Positions 42,080-54,640 of a stretch of 64,000 nt of DNA are shown piece by piece. Made by a program: the position numbers and the translations under genes. The notes below the pieces were generated by a model. It had not been told where the DNA came from. It did not search any database and saw only the letters and a list, made by a program, of their open reading frames with translations. Numbering within the stretch: position 1 is the stretch's first letter; each line of letters starts with the position of its first letter. Source of the stretch: Bradyrhizobium sp. CCBAU 51765 (GTDB lineage Bacteria > Pseudomonadota > Alphaproteobacteria > Rhizobiales > Xanthobacteraceae). The DNA lies in assembly GCF_015291725.1 (NCBI RefSeq), contig NZ_CP030038.1:372001-436000 (forward strand), in the 5' to 3' direction.

Positions 42080-43045
42080 TCAGCGCCGCGGATGCGCGCT
42101 CGCATAGACTTCGAGCAGCCGCTCGGAATCGATGCCGGTATAGACCTGCGTCGTCGAGAGCGAGGAATGGCCGAGCAATTCCTGGATGGCGCGCAGGTCG
42201 CCGCCGCGCGAGAGCAGATGCGTGGCGAAGGAATGCCGGAGCGCGTGCGGCGTGGCGCTGTCGGGAAGGCCCAGCGCGCCGCGCAGCCGCTCCATCGCGA
42301 GCTGGATGATGCGCGGGCTCAAGGGCCCGCCGCGCGCGCCGACGAAGATCGGCCCCTCCGCGGGTAGCGGATAGGGGCACATCGAAACGTACTCCTGCAC
42401 CAGCTCCAGCACGTTTTGCAGTACCGGCACCATGCGGGTCTTGTTGCCTTTGCCTGTCACGACCAGCACGTCGCCTTCGCCGGGACGCGGCACCTCGCGG
42501 CGCTTCAGGCCGAGCGCTTCGGAGATGCGCAGGCCCGAGCCATACAGCAGCGCCATCACCGCAGCGTCGCGCGCCAGGATCCAGGTCTCGCGGTCCTCGC
42601 CGGCGCGCTCGTCGGCGTCGGCCAGGCGTTTTGCGGAGGCCATCGGCAGCGGTTTCGGCAGGCTCTTGGCCACCTTCGGTGCGCGAATCGCCGAGAGCGC
42701 ACCGACCTTGCCCTTGCCCTCGCGCTCGAGGAAGCGCCCAAACGAGCGCAGGCCTGCGAGCGCACGCATCAGGCTACGTCCGGCAATGTCGTCGGCCCTG
42801 CGCATCGCCATGAACGCGCGGACGTCGGTGGCCTCCAGCGCCGCGAAGCGCGCGAGGGTGACGCGCTCGCCCCAATGATTGCTGAGGAAATCCAGGCACT
42901 GCCGCAAGTCGCGGCCATAGGCCTCCAGCGTCTTCGGCGACAGCCGCCGCTCGGCGCCGAGATGCGACAGCCAGCGTGCCATCTCCTGCGCGATCGAGGG
43001 ATCGGCGCTGGCGAGCTCGATTCTTGGGGCGGCCGCTTTGCTCAT
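42080..43045 (-). CDS. xerC: Tyrosine recombinase XerC
   Basis: Site-specific recombinase acting with XerD at dif to resolve chromosome dimers. The 321-residue protein has the N-terminal SAM-like core-binding domain (about 15-115) and the catalytic domain with Arg in GSGLRISEALGL, Lys in VTGKGNKTRMVP, the HALRHSFATHLLSRGG block (His-x-x-Arg), GHSSLSTTQVYTGID with the final His and the Tyr nucleophile. Together with the priA and atp genes this is ordinary chromosome context, not a phage integrase. Confidence 0.95.
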   Translation of the reverse strand: MSKAAAPRIELASADPSIAQEMARWLSHLGAERRLSPKTLEAYGRDLRQCLDFLSNHWGERVTLARFAALEATDVRAFMAMRRADDIAGRSLMRALAGLRSFGRFLEREGKGKVGALSAIRAPKVAKSLPKPLPMASAKRLADADERAGEDRETWILARDAAVMALLYGSGLRISEALGLKRREVPRPGEGDVLVVTGKGNKTRMVPVLQNVLELVQEYVSMCPYPLPAEGPIFVGARGGPLSPRIIQLAMERLRGALGLPDSATPHALRHSFATHLLSRGGDLRAIQELLGHSSLSTTQVYTGIDSERLLEVYASAHPRR

Positions 43046-43156
43046 GCGCTCTGGACGTGGTGATTCCGTACAGTATATCGCATCACACTCGTTTATCGTT
43101 CGCTAAGGCCGGCCCGCGGCGCTAGCCTGAAGTCCCCGAGTTCCGATTCTCCACCC

Positions 43157-45364
43157 ATGGATCACACACCGCGCAGCCCCGCCTCCGCCCACGCGACCGG
43201 CATGGTCGACGTGCTGGTGCCGGTCGCGCTCGACCAGACCTATTCCTACAAGGTGCCGCGCGGGATGGAGCTGAAAGCGGGCGATCTCGTCGGCGTGCCG
43301 CTCGGGGCCCGCGAGGTGCTGGCGGTGGTCTGGGGCGAGAACGCCAATCCCGATCCGCGCCTGCACAATCGCCTCAAGGAGGTCAGCGAGAAGCTCGACA
43401 TCCCGCCGCTGAAGCCCGAGCTGCGCTCGGTGGTCGACTGGGTCGCCAATTACACGCTGAGTCCGCGCGGCATGGTGCTGCGCATGTGCCTGCGCATGGG
43501 CGAGACTCTCGGCCCGGAGCGGGTGCGCGCCGGCGTTCGCCTGGTCGGCGATCCCCCGAAGCGCCTGACGCCGGCGCGGCAGAGGGTGATCGCGGTGCTG
43601 TCCGACCGGCTGCTGCACGGCAAGTCCGAGGCGGCCAAGGAAGCGGGCGTCTCCTCAGGCGTGATCGACGGCCTCGTCGACGAAGGCACGCTCACGGTCG
43701 AGCCGATGCCGCCGCCCCCGCCGCCGCCCGCGCCAGATCCTGATTTCGGCCGGCCGGATTTCTCGCCGCTGCAGCGTGCCGGCGTGGATGCGATGCGCGC
43801 GCTCGCGGCCAACGGCACCTTCCATGTCGCGCTGCTCGACGGTGTCACCGGCTCGGGCAAGACCGAGGTCTATTTCGAAGCCGTGGCCGAGGTGATCCGT
43901 CGCGGAAAACAGTCGCTGATCCTGATGCCGGAGATCGCGCTCACCGGCCAGTTCCTCGACCGCTTTGCGCAGCGTTTCGGCGTGCGGCCGATCGAATGGC
44001 ATTCCGAACTCACCCCGCGCACCCGCGCGCGCAATTGGGCCGCGATTTCCGAAGGTTCAGCGCCGGTCGTGGTCGGCGCGCGCTCGGCGCTGTTTCTGCC
44101 CTATGCCAATCTCGGCCTCATCATCGTCGATGAAGAGCACGACCAGGCCTACAAGCAGGACGACGGCGTGCATTACCACGCCCGCGACATGGCGGTGGTG
44201 CGCGCGCATATCGCAAAAATCCCGGTCGTGCTGGCCTCCGCGACGCCGTCGGTGGAGTCCGAGGTCAATGCGCGCAAGAGCCGCTACCAGCGCATCGCGC
44301 TGCCTTCGCGCTTCGGCGGCCAGCACATGCCGCATATCGAGGCGATCGATCTGCGGCGCGAGCCGCCCGCGCGCGGCCGCTTCATCTCGCCGCGGCTTGC
44401 CGGCGAGATCAGAATCGCGATCGAGCGGCGCGAGCAGGCGCTGCTGTTCCTCAACCGCCGCGGCTATGCGCCGCTGACCTTGTGCCGTGCCTGCGGCCAT
44501 CGCTTCGCCTGCACCATCTGCGATGCCTGGCTGGTCGATCATCGCTTTCGCCAGCGCCTCGTCTGTCACCATTGCGGCTTCTCGATGCCGCGCCCGCACA
44601 TCTGCCCGAACTGCTCGGCGGAGGAATCGCTGGTCGCGGTCGGGCCCGGTGTCGAGCGCCTGCAGGAGGAGGCGGCCGCGCTGTTCCCGGAAGCGCGCAC
44701 CATGGTGCTGTCCAGCGATCTCATCACCTCGATCGAGACGATGCGCTCGGAGCTCGCCGAGATCGCGGAGGGCCGCGTCGACATCATCATCGGCACGCAG
44801 CTCGTGGCGAAGGGCCACAATTTCCCGCGGCTCAATCTGGTCGGCGTGGTCGATGCGGATCTTGGCCTCAGCAACGGCGATCCGCGCGCCGCGGAGCGCA
44901 CCTGGCAATTGCTCAACCAGGTGATCGGCCGCGCCGGACGCGAGCAGGGCCGCGGCGTCGGCTACCTCCAGACCCACCAGCCCGATCATCCCGTGATGAA
45001 GGCGCTGATCGCCTGCGACCGCGAGGCCTTCTACGACAGCGAGATCGAGCTGCGCGAGAAGACGCTCTATCCGCCGTTCGGCCGGCTCGCGAGCCTGATC
45101 ATCTCGGCCGGCGACCGCCCGAGCGCGGAAGGTTTCGGCCGCAAGCTCGTTGCGCTCGCGCCGCGCGACGAGCGCGTGGTGGTGCTCGGCCCGGCGGAAG
45201 CGCCGCTCGCCGTCATCAAGGGCCGCTACCGCTTCCGCATCCTGGTGAAATCGGCGCGGGGCTTCGATCTGTCGGACTATTTGCGCAACTGGCTCGCCGT
45301 CTGCCCGAAGCCGACGGGCAATCAGAAGCTCGAAGTGGACGTCGATCCGCAGAGCTTCTTGTAA
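43157..45364 (+). CDS. priA: Primosomal helicase PriA
   Basis: 3'-5' DNA helicase that reloads the replisome at stalled forks. The 735-residue protein has the N-terminal 3'BD (VPVALDQTYSYKVP near 16-29), Walker A GVTGSGKTEVYFEA near 232-245, the DEEH box in IIVDEEHDQAYK near 322-333, and the zinc-binding cysteines in CRACGHRFACTICDAW and CHHCGFSMPRPHICPNC near 443-490, then helicase motifs VIGRAGREQGRG. A Pro-rich PMPPPPPPPAPDP linker precedes the helicase core. It is divergent from xerC with 111 bp between starts. Confidence 0.97.
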   Translation: MDHTPRSPASAHATGMVDVLVPVALDQTYSYKVPRGMELKAGDLVGVPLGAREVLAVVWGENANPDPRLHNRLKEVSEKLDIPPLKPELRSVVDWVANYTLSPRGMVLRMCLRMGETLGPERVRAGVRLVGDPPKRLTPARQRVIAVLSDRLLHGKSEAAKEAGVSSGVIDGLVDEGTLTVEPMPPPPPPPAPDPDFGRPDFSPLQRAGVDAMRALAANGTFHVALLDGVTGSGKTEVYFEAVAEVIRRGKQSLILMPEIALTGQFLDRFAQRFGVRPIEWHSELTPRTRARNWAAISEGSAPVVVGARSALFLPYANLGLIIVDEEHDQAYKQDDGVHYHARDMAVVRAHIAKIPVVLASATPSVESEVNARKSRYQRIALPSRFGGQHMPHIEAIDLRREPPARGRFISPRLAGEIRIAIERREQALLFLNRRGYAPLTLCRACGHRFACTICDAWLVDHRFRQRLVCHHCGFSMPRPHICPNCSAEESLVAVGPGVERLQEEAAALFPEARTMVLSSDLITSIETMRSELAEIAEGRVDIIIGTQLVAKGHNFPRLNLVGVVDADLGLSNGDPRAAERTWQLLNQVIGRAGREQGRGVGYLQTHQPDHPVMKALIACDREAFYDSEIELREKTLYPPFGRLASLIISAGDRPSAEGFGRKLVALAPRDERVVVLGPAEAPLAVIKGRYRFRILVKSARGFDLSDYLRNWLAVCPKPTGNQKLEVDVDPQSFL

Positions 45365-45390
45365 GCGCCACTGTCACCAAATGCTTGGTC

Positions 45391-45493
45391 GTCATTCCGG
45401 GGCGCGACGAAGTCGCGAGCCCGGAATCCATTCCTCCACCAACTCTGCCGCGCGATGCATTCCGGGTTCGCGCTGCGCGCGCCCCGGAATGAC
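45391..45493. repeat. Intergenic palindromic repeat (family A)
   Basis: GTCATTCCGGGGCGCGACG at the left, GCGCGCCCCGGAATGAC at the right, with CCCGGAATCCATTCC and ATGCATTCCGGGTT inside. It separates convergent priA and the rlpA-type gene. Confidence 0.85.
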
Positions 45494-45531
45494 GACAAAA
45501 AAAGCCCGCGGTCCCCCAAGACCACGGGCTT
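45494..45531 (-). terminator. Rho-independent terminator of the rlpA-type gene
   Basis: On the minus strand AAGCCCGTGGT pairs with ACCGCGGGCTT (one mismatch) and is followed by TTTTTTGTC. It lies about 65 bp after the stop codon at 45595, directly beside a family A repeat. Confidence 0.85.
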
Positions 45532-45594
45532 GTCTCACGCGCGCAGCAAACTGATGGAAACTACGCGTGCGAGGAGAGGCGTTGAAGCGCCCCT

Positions 45595-46098
45595 TTAGGA
45601 AACGACTTCCGCGGTGACGCGGCCGACGCCGGCACCGGTGAGGCCGATGGCGCGGGCAGCGCCGGTGGAGAGGTCGAGGACACGGCCGCGAATGAACGGA
45701 CCGCGGTCATTGATGGTGACGACCACGCTCTGGCCGCGATGGGTGACACGCAGCTTGGTGCCGAACGGCAGTGAACGGTGCGCCGCGGTCATGGCGTTCT
45801 GGTTGAAGCGCTGGCCCGACGCCGTCCGGCTGCCGGACTCGTTGCCGTAAAAGGAAGCCATGCCGGAGAAGCTGCGGCCCGTGCCGGAGGTTGGCGTCAT
45901 CGACGCATTGGCGTTGCGCCAATCGGAGGTCGCGTTGGTGTCGGTCTGGGCGTGGTGGCGGTGATGATGATGGTGCCGGTGATGCCGGGATTTGGCGGAC
46001 GCTTCGGTGGCGGTTCCACCGATGAGGAGGGTTGCGGCGACGAAAGCGATCGCCGTACGCGGCCGGGTCACAAAGCCCAGCGTCTTCAAAGACAGCAT
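45595..46098 (-). CDS. RlpA-type septal lytic transglycosylase domain protein
   Basis: Exported double-psi beta-barrel protein of the RlpA family; RlpA cleaves denuded glycan strands at the septum in some bacteria. The 167-residue product has a signal peptide (about 1-35, ending TEASA-K), then a run of ten or more histidines mixed with Arg (KSRHHRHHHHHRHHAQ), a Ser/Thr-rich spacer, and the barrel: MASFYGNESGSRTASGQRF near 79-97, AAHRSLPFGTKLRVTH and VVVTINDRGPFIRGRVLDLS with the catalytic Asp. No SPOR domain follows, unlike E. coli RlpA. Confidence 0.88.
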   Translation of the reverse strand: MLSLKTLGFVTRPRTAIAFVAATLLIGGTATEASAKSRHHRHHHHHRHHAQTDTNATSDWRNANASMTPTSGTGRSFSGMASFYGNESGSRTASGQRFNQNAMTAAHRSLPFGTKLRVTHRGQSVVVTINDRGPFIRGRVLDLSTGAARAIGLTGAGVGRVTAEVVS

Positions 46099-46213
46099 TT
46101 ATTGGTCCCTAAGCTAGTATTGCCACATGTGTGGCTAGTGGAGCCCCCATCAGTTTGTGAGCGGTTTGGCGTTTCGATTCCCAATGAGGCGTGAATTGGG
46201 CAGTAAATTGGGT

Positions 46214-46232
46214 ATGTTTCGTCATGAAACAT
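46214..46232. promoter_or_regulatory. Palindrome upstream of the rlpA-type gene
   Basis: ATGTTTC-GTCAT-GAAACAT has perfect 7-bp arms around a 5-bp centre. The size and symmetry suit a dimeric repressor operator; no specific regulator is recognised. Confidence 0.45.
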
Positions 46233-46280
46233 CTTGTTACCGTTGTGCGATAATCAGAGGATGTTCCGTAATCTTCGGCT

Positions 46281-46295
46281 TTAACGATTCATTAA
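46281..46295. promoter_or_regulatory. CtrA-type box with internal CcrM site
   Basis: TTAA-CGATTCA-TTAA followed by C is an exact TTAA-N7-TTAA(C) match, the full CtrA recognition sequence of alphaproteobacteria. The spacer contains GATTC, a CcrM (GANTC) methylation site. It lies about 185 bp upstream of the rlpA-type start and about 455 bp upstream of atpH, so the envelope gene is the likelier target. Confidence 0.6.
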
Positions 46296-46748
46296 CCTCA
46301 TGATTACTTCGTAATACTGTAAAACGAAGTGATCGCTTCGATTGTTCAGAATTCGGTAAGTATTCGGCCAGTGGAACCGGCGCCTTCGAAATCACGCCTC
46401 AGCGATCCGTGTTCATGGCCGCTATGCGCTAGGGGCGGGAACCAAACGCCGGGAGGCTCCCGGCAATTTCCGCAATGCGGGAGGTCATCAGCCCGAACGC
46501 GTCAGCGACGCCGTCGCGGCGTCGTCCGCTGCGACGAACTGGCGAGAGAACCTCGTGCCTTTAATTTGGCGTCATGTTGCACGTGCGCGCCTGCTATGTT
46601 AGCAAAGCCGCGATTTTAACGAGCCCGGCACCTCCCGTGCTGGTCGAAAATCGAAGTCCCGCTTGAATTCCAAGGGCTTGGATCGCTAGGCGCCGCTTCG
46701 TGGCGACGGTTTTTCCCTTGCGAGTTTGACAGCAAAAAGAGCGCGTCT

Positions 46749-48838
<2,090 letters not shown>

Positions 48839-48845
48839 CAACGCC

Positions 48846-48958
48846 GTCATGGCCGGGCTAAAGCGCGAAGCGCGTCTTCGCAACTGAAGTCCCGGCCATC
48901 CACGCCTTGCTGCGTGGAATGTGAAGACGTGGATGCCCGGGACGAGCCCGGGCATGAC
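48846..48958. repeat. Intergenic palindromic repeat (family C) between atpA and atpG
   Basis: Left part GTCATGGCCGGGCTAAAG with complementary CCCGGCCATCCACG, right part CGTGGATGCCCGGGACGAG ending CCCGGGCATGAC. It sits inside the ATP synthase operon, 7 bp after the atpA stop. Confidence 0.85.
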
Positions 48959-49012
48959 GACAGAGATAGGCTAGCGGCTTGATCCGAGGGATCGAACCGT
49001 CGGGGACGAAGA

Positions 49013-49885
49013 ATGGCGTCACTTAAAGACATGCGCGTCCGCATCGCCTCCACCAAGGCGACGCAAAAGATCACCAAGGCCATGCAGATGGTTGCAGCCT
49101 CCAAGCTGCGCCGTGCGCAGACTGCCGCGGAAGCGGCGCGTCCCTATGCCGACAAGATGAGCGCGGTGATCTCCAACATCGCCAGCGCCGCCGCGGGCTC
49201 GCCCGGCGCGCCGGTTCTGCTGGCCGGCACCGGCAGGGATCAGGTGCATCTGCTGCTGGTCTGCACCGGCGAGCGCGGCCTGTCCGGCGCCTTCAACTCC
49301 TCGATCGTGCGCCTGGCGCGCGAGCGCGCCCTCGCGCTGATGGCGCAGGGCAAGGACGTGAAGTTCTTCTGCGTCGGCCGCAAGGGCTACGAGCAGCTGC
49401 GCCGCCTGTTCGACAAGCAGATCGTCGAGCATCTCGATCTGCGCAGCGTCCGCCAGCTCGGCTTCGTCAACGCCGAGGACATCGCCAAGAAGGTCCTGGC
49501 CCGTTTCGAGAACGGCGAGTTCGACGTCTGCACGCTGTTCTATTCGCGCTTCAAATCGGTGATCGCGCAGATCCCGACCGCCCAGCAGGTGATCCCGCTG
49601 GTCGTCGAGGAGAGCGCTGCTGCGAGCACCACGTCCTACGAATACGAGCCGGAAGAGGACGAGATCCTCACCCGCCTTCTGCCGCGCAACCTCGCGGTCC
49701 AGATCTTCCGCGCGCTGCTCGAGAACAACGCCTCGTTCTACGGTGCGCAGATGAGCGCGATGGACAACGCGACGCGCAACGCCGGTGAAATGATCCGCAA
49801 GCAGACGCTGGTCTACAACCGCACGCGTCAGGCGCAGATCACCAAGGAACTGATCGAAATCATCTCGGGCGCCGAAGCCGTCTGA
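49013..49885 (+). CDS. atpG: F1 ATP synthase gamma subunit
   Basis: Central rotor shaft of F1. The 290-residue protein shows the conserved N-terminal helix [36 protein letters not shown], here seen as [11 protein letters not shown] plus [17 protein letters not shown], and the paired C-terminal helix with [12 protein letters not shown] in between and [15 protein letters not shown] near 243-257 and [20 protein letters not shown] at the end. It starts with GGGGACGAAG before the ATG. Confidence 0.97.
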   Translation: MASLKDMRVRIASTKATQKITKAMQMVAASKLRRAQTAAEAARPYADKMSAVISNIASAAAGSPGAPVLLAGTGRDQVHLLLVCTGERGLSGAFNSSIVRLARERALALMAQGKDVKFFCVGRKGYEQLRRLFDKQIVEHLDLRSVRQLGFVNAEDIAKKVLARFENGEFDVCTLFYSRFKSVIAQIPTAQQVIPLVVEESAAASTTSYEYEPEEDEILTRLLPRNLAVQIFRALLENNASFYGAQMSAMDNATRNAGEMIRKQTLVYNRTRQAQITKELIEIISGAEAV

Positions 49886-49932
49886 TCAAGGCGCGTCGGT
49901 ACCCATCATACGCAACATCCCGGTCACGCTGA

Positions 49933-51896
<1,964 letters not shown>

Positions 51897-51897
<1 letters not shown>

Positions 51898-51921
51898 GCC
51901 CCGGGGCACCGCTCCGGGGCT
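51897..51921 (+). terminator. GC-rich hairpin at the atpC stop
   Basis: AGCCCCGG pairs perfectly with CCGGGGCT across 9 nt and begins on the last base of the atpC stop codon. The tail CAAATC is not a T-run, so termination strength is uncertain. Confidence 0.55.
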
Positions 51922-51941
51922 CAAATCTGCAATTTCTGAAC

Positions 51942-51981
51942 AGTTTCAGCGCTCGTCACGGAAGTGGCGGGCGCTGAAACT
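51942..51981. terminator. Second inverted repeat between atpC and the convergent Nudix gene
   Basis: AGTTTCAGCGC pairs perfectly with GCGCTGAAACT (11 bp, 18-nt loop) and is followed on the plus strand by TTGTTG. Its position between convergent genes suits a bidirectional terminator. Confidence 0.6.
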
Positions 51982-52067
51982 TTGTTGCGGGATCGCTGGA
52001 GCTGCCGCCGATTTTATCGCGACGTGTCAAACACTTCGCTACTGTGCATGGGGTTGTTTTCGCCCCT

Positions 52068-52589
52068 TCAGCTTCCGAAGGCAGCAAACTCTCGCGCCAC
52101 GGCGCGGTACACGTCGCGGCGGAACGGCACCACGAGATCGACGACACGGTCGAGGCGCTCCCAGCGCCAGGCGTCGAACTCGGCGGGCTGGCCGTTGCGC
52201 GGTGTCAGCGGATCGATCTCGTCGTCGCGGCCGGTGAAGCGCAGCGCGAACCATTTTTGCCGCTGGCCTCGGAATTTCGCCAGCCGGTGCGTCTCCGGCC
52301 CGTCGTAAGGCGGGAACTCGTAGGCCAACCAGTCGGTTTCGCCGAGAAAGTCGGCGCTCACGACATTGGTCTCCTCCCAGAGCTCGCGCATCGCCGCATC
52401 GCGCAGATCCTCGCCCTCGTCGACACCGCCCTGCGGCATCTGCCAGTCGAGCCCCGGCAGGATGATCTCCGGCCCGTCGCCCTTGAAGCGGTGGCCGATC
52501 AGCACACGGCCGTCGGCATTGAATAGCGCGATCCCGACGTTGGGGCGGTAGGGTTTTTCATTGGTCACGCGCGGATCCCTTGTCGTCAT
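52068..52589 (-). CDS. Nudix RNA pyrophosphohydrolase (RppH-like), copy 1
   Basis: Nudix hydrolase of the RppH/IalA type that removes 5' pyrophosphate from mRNA or cleaves dinucleoside polyphosphates. The 173-residue protein has YRPNVGIALFNADGRVLIGHR near 13-33, the Nudix box GGVDEGEDLRDAAMREL + WEETNV near 53-75, and the FRGQRQKWFALRFTGRDDEID block typical of RppH. The ATG at 52589 lies inside a degenerate family A repeat; a GTG at 52568, with AAGGGAT upstream, would start closer to the conserved region and may be the true start. A paralog lies just upstream. Confidence 0.88.
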   Translation of the reverse strand: MTTRDPRVTNEKPYRPNVGIALFNADGRVLIGHRFKGDGPEIILPGLDWQMPQGGVDEGEDLRDAAMRELWEETNVVSADFLGETDWLAYEFPPYDGPETHRLAKFRGQRQKWFALRFTGRDDEIDPLTPRNGQPAEFDAWRWERLDRVVDLVVPFRRDVYRAVAREFAAFGS

Positions 52590-52686
52590 TCCAGGGCGAT
52601 GCGAGGCACCGAACCCGGAATATCGAGGCTCTCAGGTGCGCAATTGCGCACTGGGGGTTCGATACTTCGTATCGCCCCGGAGCGAC
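52585..52686. repeat. Degenerate intergenic repeat (family A) between two Nudix genes
   Basis: GTCATTCCAGGGCGATGCGA at the left and ATCGCCCCGGAGCGAC at the right (one end altered from GGAATGAC), with ACCCGGAATATCGAG inside. It overlaps the annotated ATG of the downstream Nudix gene. Confidence 0.7.
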
Positions 52687-52692
52687 AGTGGA

Positions 52693-53199
52693 TCATTCAT
52701 CCGCCAGCGCAGAAAATTCCTTCACCACGCGCTCGTAGACCGGGCGCTTGAAGGGGATGATCAACTGAGGGAGATTCTTCATCGATTCCCAGCGCCAGCT
52801 CACGAATTCCGCCTTGTGGCCGCCACCGCCGGGCTTCTCGACATTGATCTCGCTGTCCTTGCCGGTGAAGCGCACCGCGTACCATTTCTGGCGCTGGCCG
52901 CGGTAGCGGCCCTTCCAGGCGCGCCCCGCAACCGTGCGCGGAATGTCGTAAGTGAGCCAGTCCGGGACTTCCCCGAGCCGCTCGACCGAGCGCACGCTGG
53001 TCTCCTCGTAGAGCTCGCGCTTGGCGGCTTCCCAGGTGTCCTCGCCGGGGTCGACGCCGCCCTGCGGCATCTGCCAGACATGGGTGTCGTCGACATGCTC
53101 GATGCCGCCGGCGCGGCGGCCGATGAACACCAGTCCCTTTGGATTGAGCAGCATCACACCGACGCAGGTCCGGTAGGGCAGATCCTCGTAACGCGCCAT
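52693..53199 (-). CDS. rppH: RNA pyrophosphohydrolase (Nudix), copy 2
   Basis: The 168-residue protein matches the alphaproteobacterial RppH/IalA pattern: [21 protein letters not shown] near 9-29, Nudix box [17 protein letters not shown] + YEETSV near 47-69, and [22 protein letters not shown] near 98-119. Clear similarity to the neighbouring gene indicates a tandem duplication. It lies 76 bp downstream of the polysaccharide deacetylase gene, the usual Rhizobiales context, so this copy is the better candidate for the ancestral rppH. Confidence 0.9.
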   Translation of the reverse strand: MARYEDLPYRTCVGVMLLNPKGLVFIGRRAGGIEHVDDTHVWQMPQGGVDPGEDTWEAAKRELYEETSVRSVERLGEVPDWLTYDIPRTVAGRAWKGRYRGQRQKWYAVRFTGKDSEINVEKPGGGGHKAEFVSWRWESMKNLPQLIIPFKRPVYERVVKEFSALADE

Positions 53200-53275
53200 T
53201 CCGCCAGACCTCTCGCATGCCTCAGGTCCGGCTTGATGCGGCCCCGCGGGAGCCGTGCCGTACCAATTCGTTGAT

Positions 53276-54499
53276 TTAGCTGGATTTTGATTTCAGCATC
53301 GCGGTTGTCAATGGCACCAAAAGGATACCTCGGTCGCCCAATGTCTTGGTCCAGGCGCCGATGCGCTCGATCGAGACGGGCAGGGCCGAGGCCGTGCCGA
53401 CAGCGATGCCGCGTTCGCGTGCGGTCGATTCGAGCTTGTTGAGGGCGCGGTCGATCTCGGTCGGCGTCGGCACCACGTCGATGGCGATGTCGCCCCTGCC
53501 GAACGGCATGGCCTGGTTCGCCGCGGCCTGGGGCGCGATGCTGCGCGGCGAGGAGCCGTCGTCGAAGAAGCCGAGGCCGCGCTTGGCCGCCTCGCGGATG
53601 ATCGGCTGCATCGCCGGCTCGGTCGCGATGAATCGCGCGCCCATGAAATTGGTGAGGCCGGCATAGCCTTGCATCCGGCTCAGGTGCCAATAGAGACGGT
53701 CCATGTTCTGGTCCGGGCTGAGCGAGGTCAGCAGCGTCTGCGGTCCCGGATCGTTGTCGGGGAAGTCATAGGGCTCCATCGGGATCTGGAGGAAGATCTC
53801 GTGGCGCTGCGCGCGGGCGCGCTCGGCGAGCTTGCCGGGGTCGGCGCCATAGGGCGTGAAGGCCAGCGTCACCGCCGCCGGCAGCTTCATGATCGCGTCG
53901 GTTGTCTTGGCGGCGCCGACGCCGAGGCCGCCGATCACGATCGCCACCACGGGCATCTTTGCGACCTTGGCGCGGTCGGCGTCCGCCGCATAGACGTCGA
54001 ACGGCTTCAGCCCGTCAGCGGCCACCGGGATCATGCCGTAGCGCGATTTCTCCAAGAGCTTCGGATTGATTCCGGCCATGACGGGCGGCGGGGCGGATGC
54101 TGCCTCGCCCCTGTCGGCGGCGTCGCCACCGCCGATCACCACGTCGTGGCGGGCGCCGGTCGAGCCGTCGATCATGGTGATGGTCTTCTGCTCACCGGGG
54201 GCGGCCTGCTTCGGCGCCTCCTTGGTCTCGTGCTTGCCCTCCGGCTTGGTCTCCGAGCCGTGGCCGGAGGCCGCCGGCTTCTCGTCCGTGGCATCGGGAG
54301 CGCGGATCGCGATCCGGGTCATCGGCTCGCCGCCGAGCGGATCCTTGTTGAAGATGGCGAAGCCGGCAAAGGTGAGGAGGAAAAGTCCGAGCAGGACGGC
54401 AAGCAGCTGCATGGCCGTGAACGGCAGCCGCAGCCGGCGTTTCCGGCGCGGCTTGTCCTGTCCGAGCGGCGCACTCAGATCATCGGCCGTTTCAGTCAT
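53276..54499 (-). CDS. Divergent polysaccharide deacetylase family protein (YibQ-like)
   Basis: Envelope protein of the divergent polysaccharide deacetylase family (YibQ in E. coli). The 407-residue product has a cytoplasmic basic N-terminus ([11 protein letters not shown]), one membrane anchor ([21 protein letters not shown] near 29-49), a Lys/Glu/Ala-rich periplasmic spacer to about 150, and the NodB-like barrel: [20 protein letters not shown] near 184-203, [25 protein letters not shown] and [12 protein letters not shown]. The first motif reads IGGLG where active deacetylases usually have DDxG, so catalysis is doubtful. Next to ctpA and envC, as in other alphaproteobacteria. Confidence 0.88.
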   Translation of the reverse strand: MTETADDLSAPLGQDKPRRKRRLRLPFTAMQLLAVLLGLFLLTFAGFAIFNKDPLGGEPMTRIAIRAPDATDEKPAASGHGSETKPEGKHETKEAPKQAAPGEQKTITMIDGSTGARHDVVIGGGDAADRGEAASAPPPVMAGINPKLLEKSRYGMIPVAADGLKPFDVYAADADRAKVAKMPVVAIVIGGLGVGAAKTTDAIMKLPAAVTLAFTPYGADPGKLAERARAQRHEIFLQIPMEPYDFPDNDPGPQTLLTSLSPDQNMDRLYWHLSRMQGYAGLTNFMGARFIATEPAMQPIIREAAKRGLGFFDDGSSPRSIAPQAAANQAMPFGRGDIAIDVVPTPTEIDRALNKLESTARERGIAVGTASALPVSIERIGAWTKTLGDRGILLVPLTTAMLKSKSS

Positions 54500-54586
54500 G
54501 CGAGATCCCGAATCACTCCAGCCGACGATACCATGCCGAGGTCAAGCGGCGGCAGGCCGGGATAGGCCGGGGATCGGACTTGCAAG

Positions 54587-54617
54587 CAAAAGGGCAGCTC
54601 CAGGAGCCGCCCTTTTC
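54587..54617 (-). terminator. Rho-independent terminator of ctpA
   Basis: On the minus strand AAAAGGGCGGCTC pairs with a matching GAGCTGCCCTTTT (one mismatch), ending in TTTTGCTTG. It starts about 24 bp after the ctpA stop and separates ctpA from the deacetylase gene. Confidence 0.85.
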
Positions 54618-54640
54618 GTCAGATCGCAGAATGCGAGGAC

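Larger units (their letters stand above)
46099..46748. other. Long gene-free regulatory region between rlpA-type gene and atpH
   Basis: About 650 bp with no convincing CDS. The left half (46190-46340) is clearly more AT-rich than its surroundings and holds a palindrome (46214-46232), a CtrA-type box (46281-46295) and the dyad CGAAG-TGATCG-CTTCG near 46326. The right half is GC-rich with a hairpin CGACGCC-GTCGC-GGCGTCG near 46508-46526 and a stretch resembling the element at the rimM end (near 46533-46556). The atp promoter must lie in the right part, but no clear -35/-10 pair could be chosen. Confidence 0.7.

Noticed and set aside
42080..43045. Tyrosine recombinase as sign of an integrated element
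   Set aside because: Sequence is XerC and the neighbours (priA, atp genes) are core chromosome; no attachment-site duplication or phage genes seen.
46329..46619. Short plus-strand frame in the rlpA-atpH spacer
   Set aside because: Basic, low-complexity translation with no family similarity; it overlaps repeat-like sequence.
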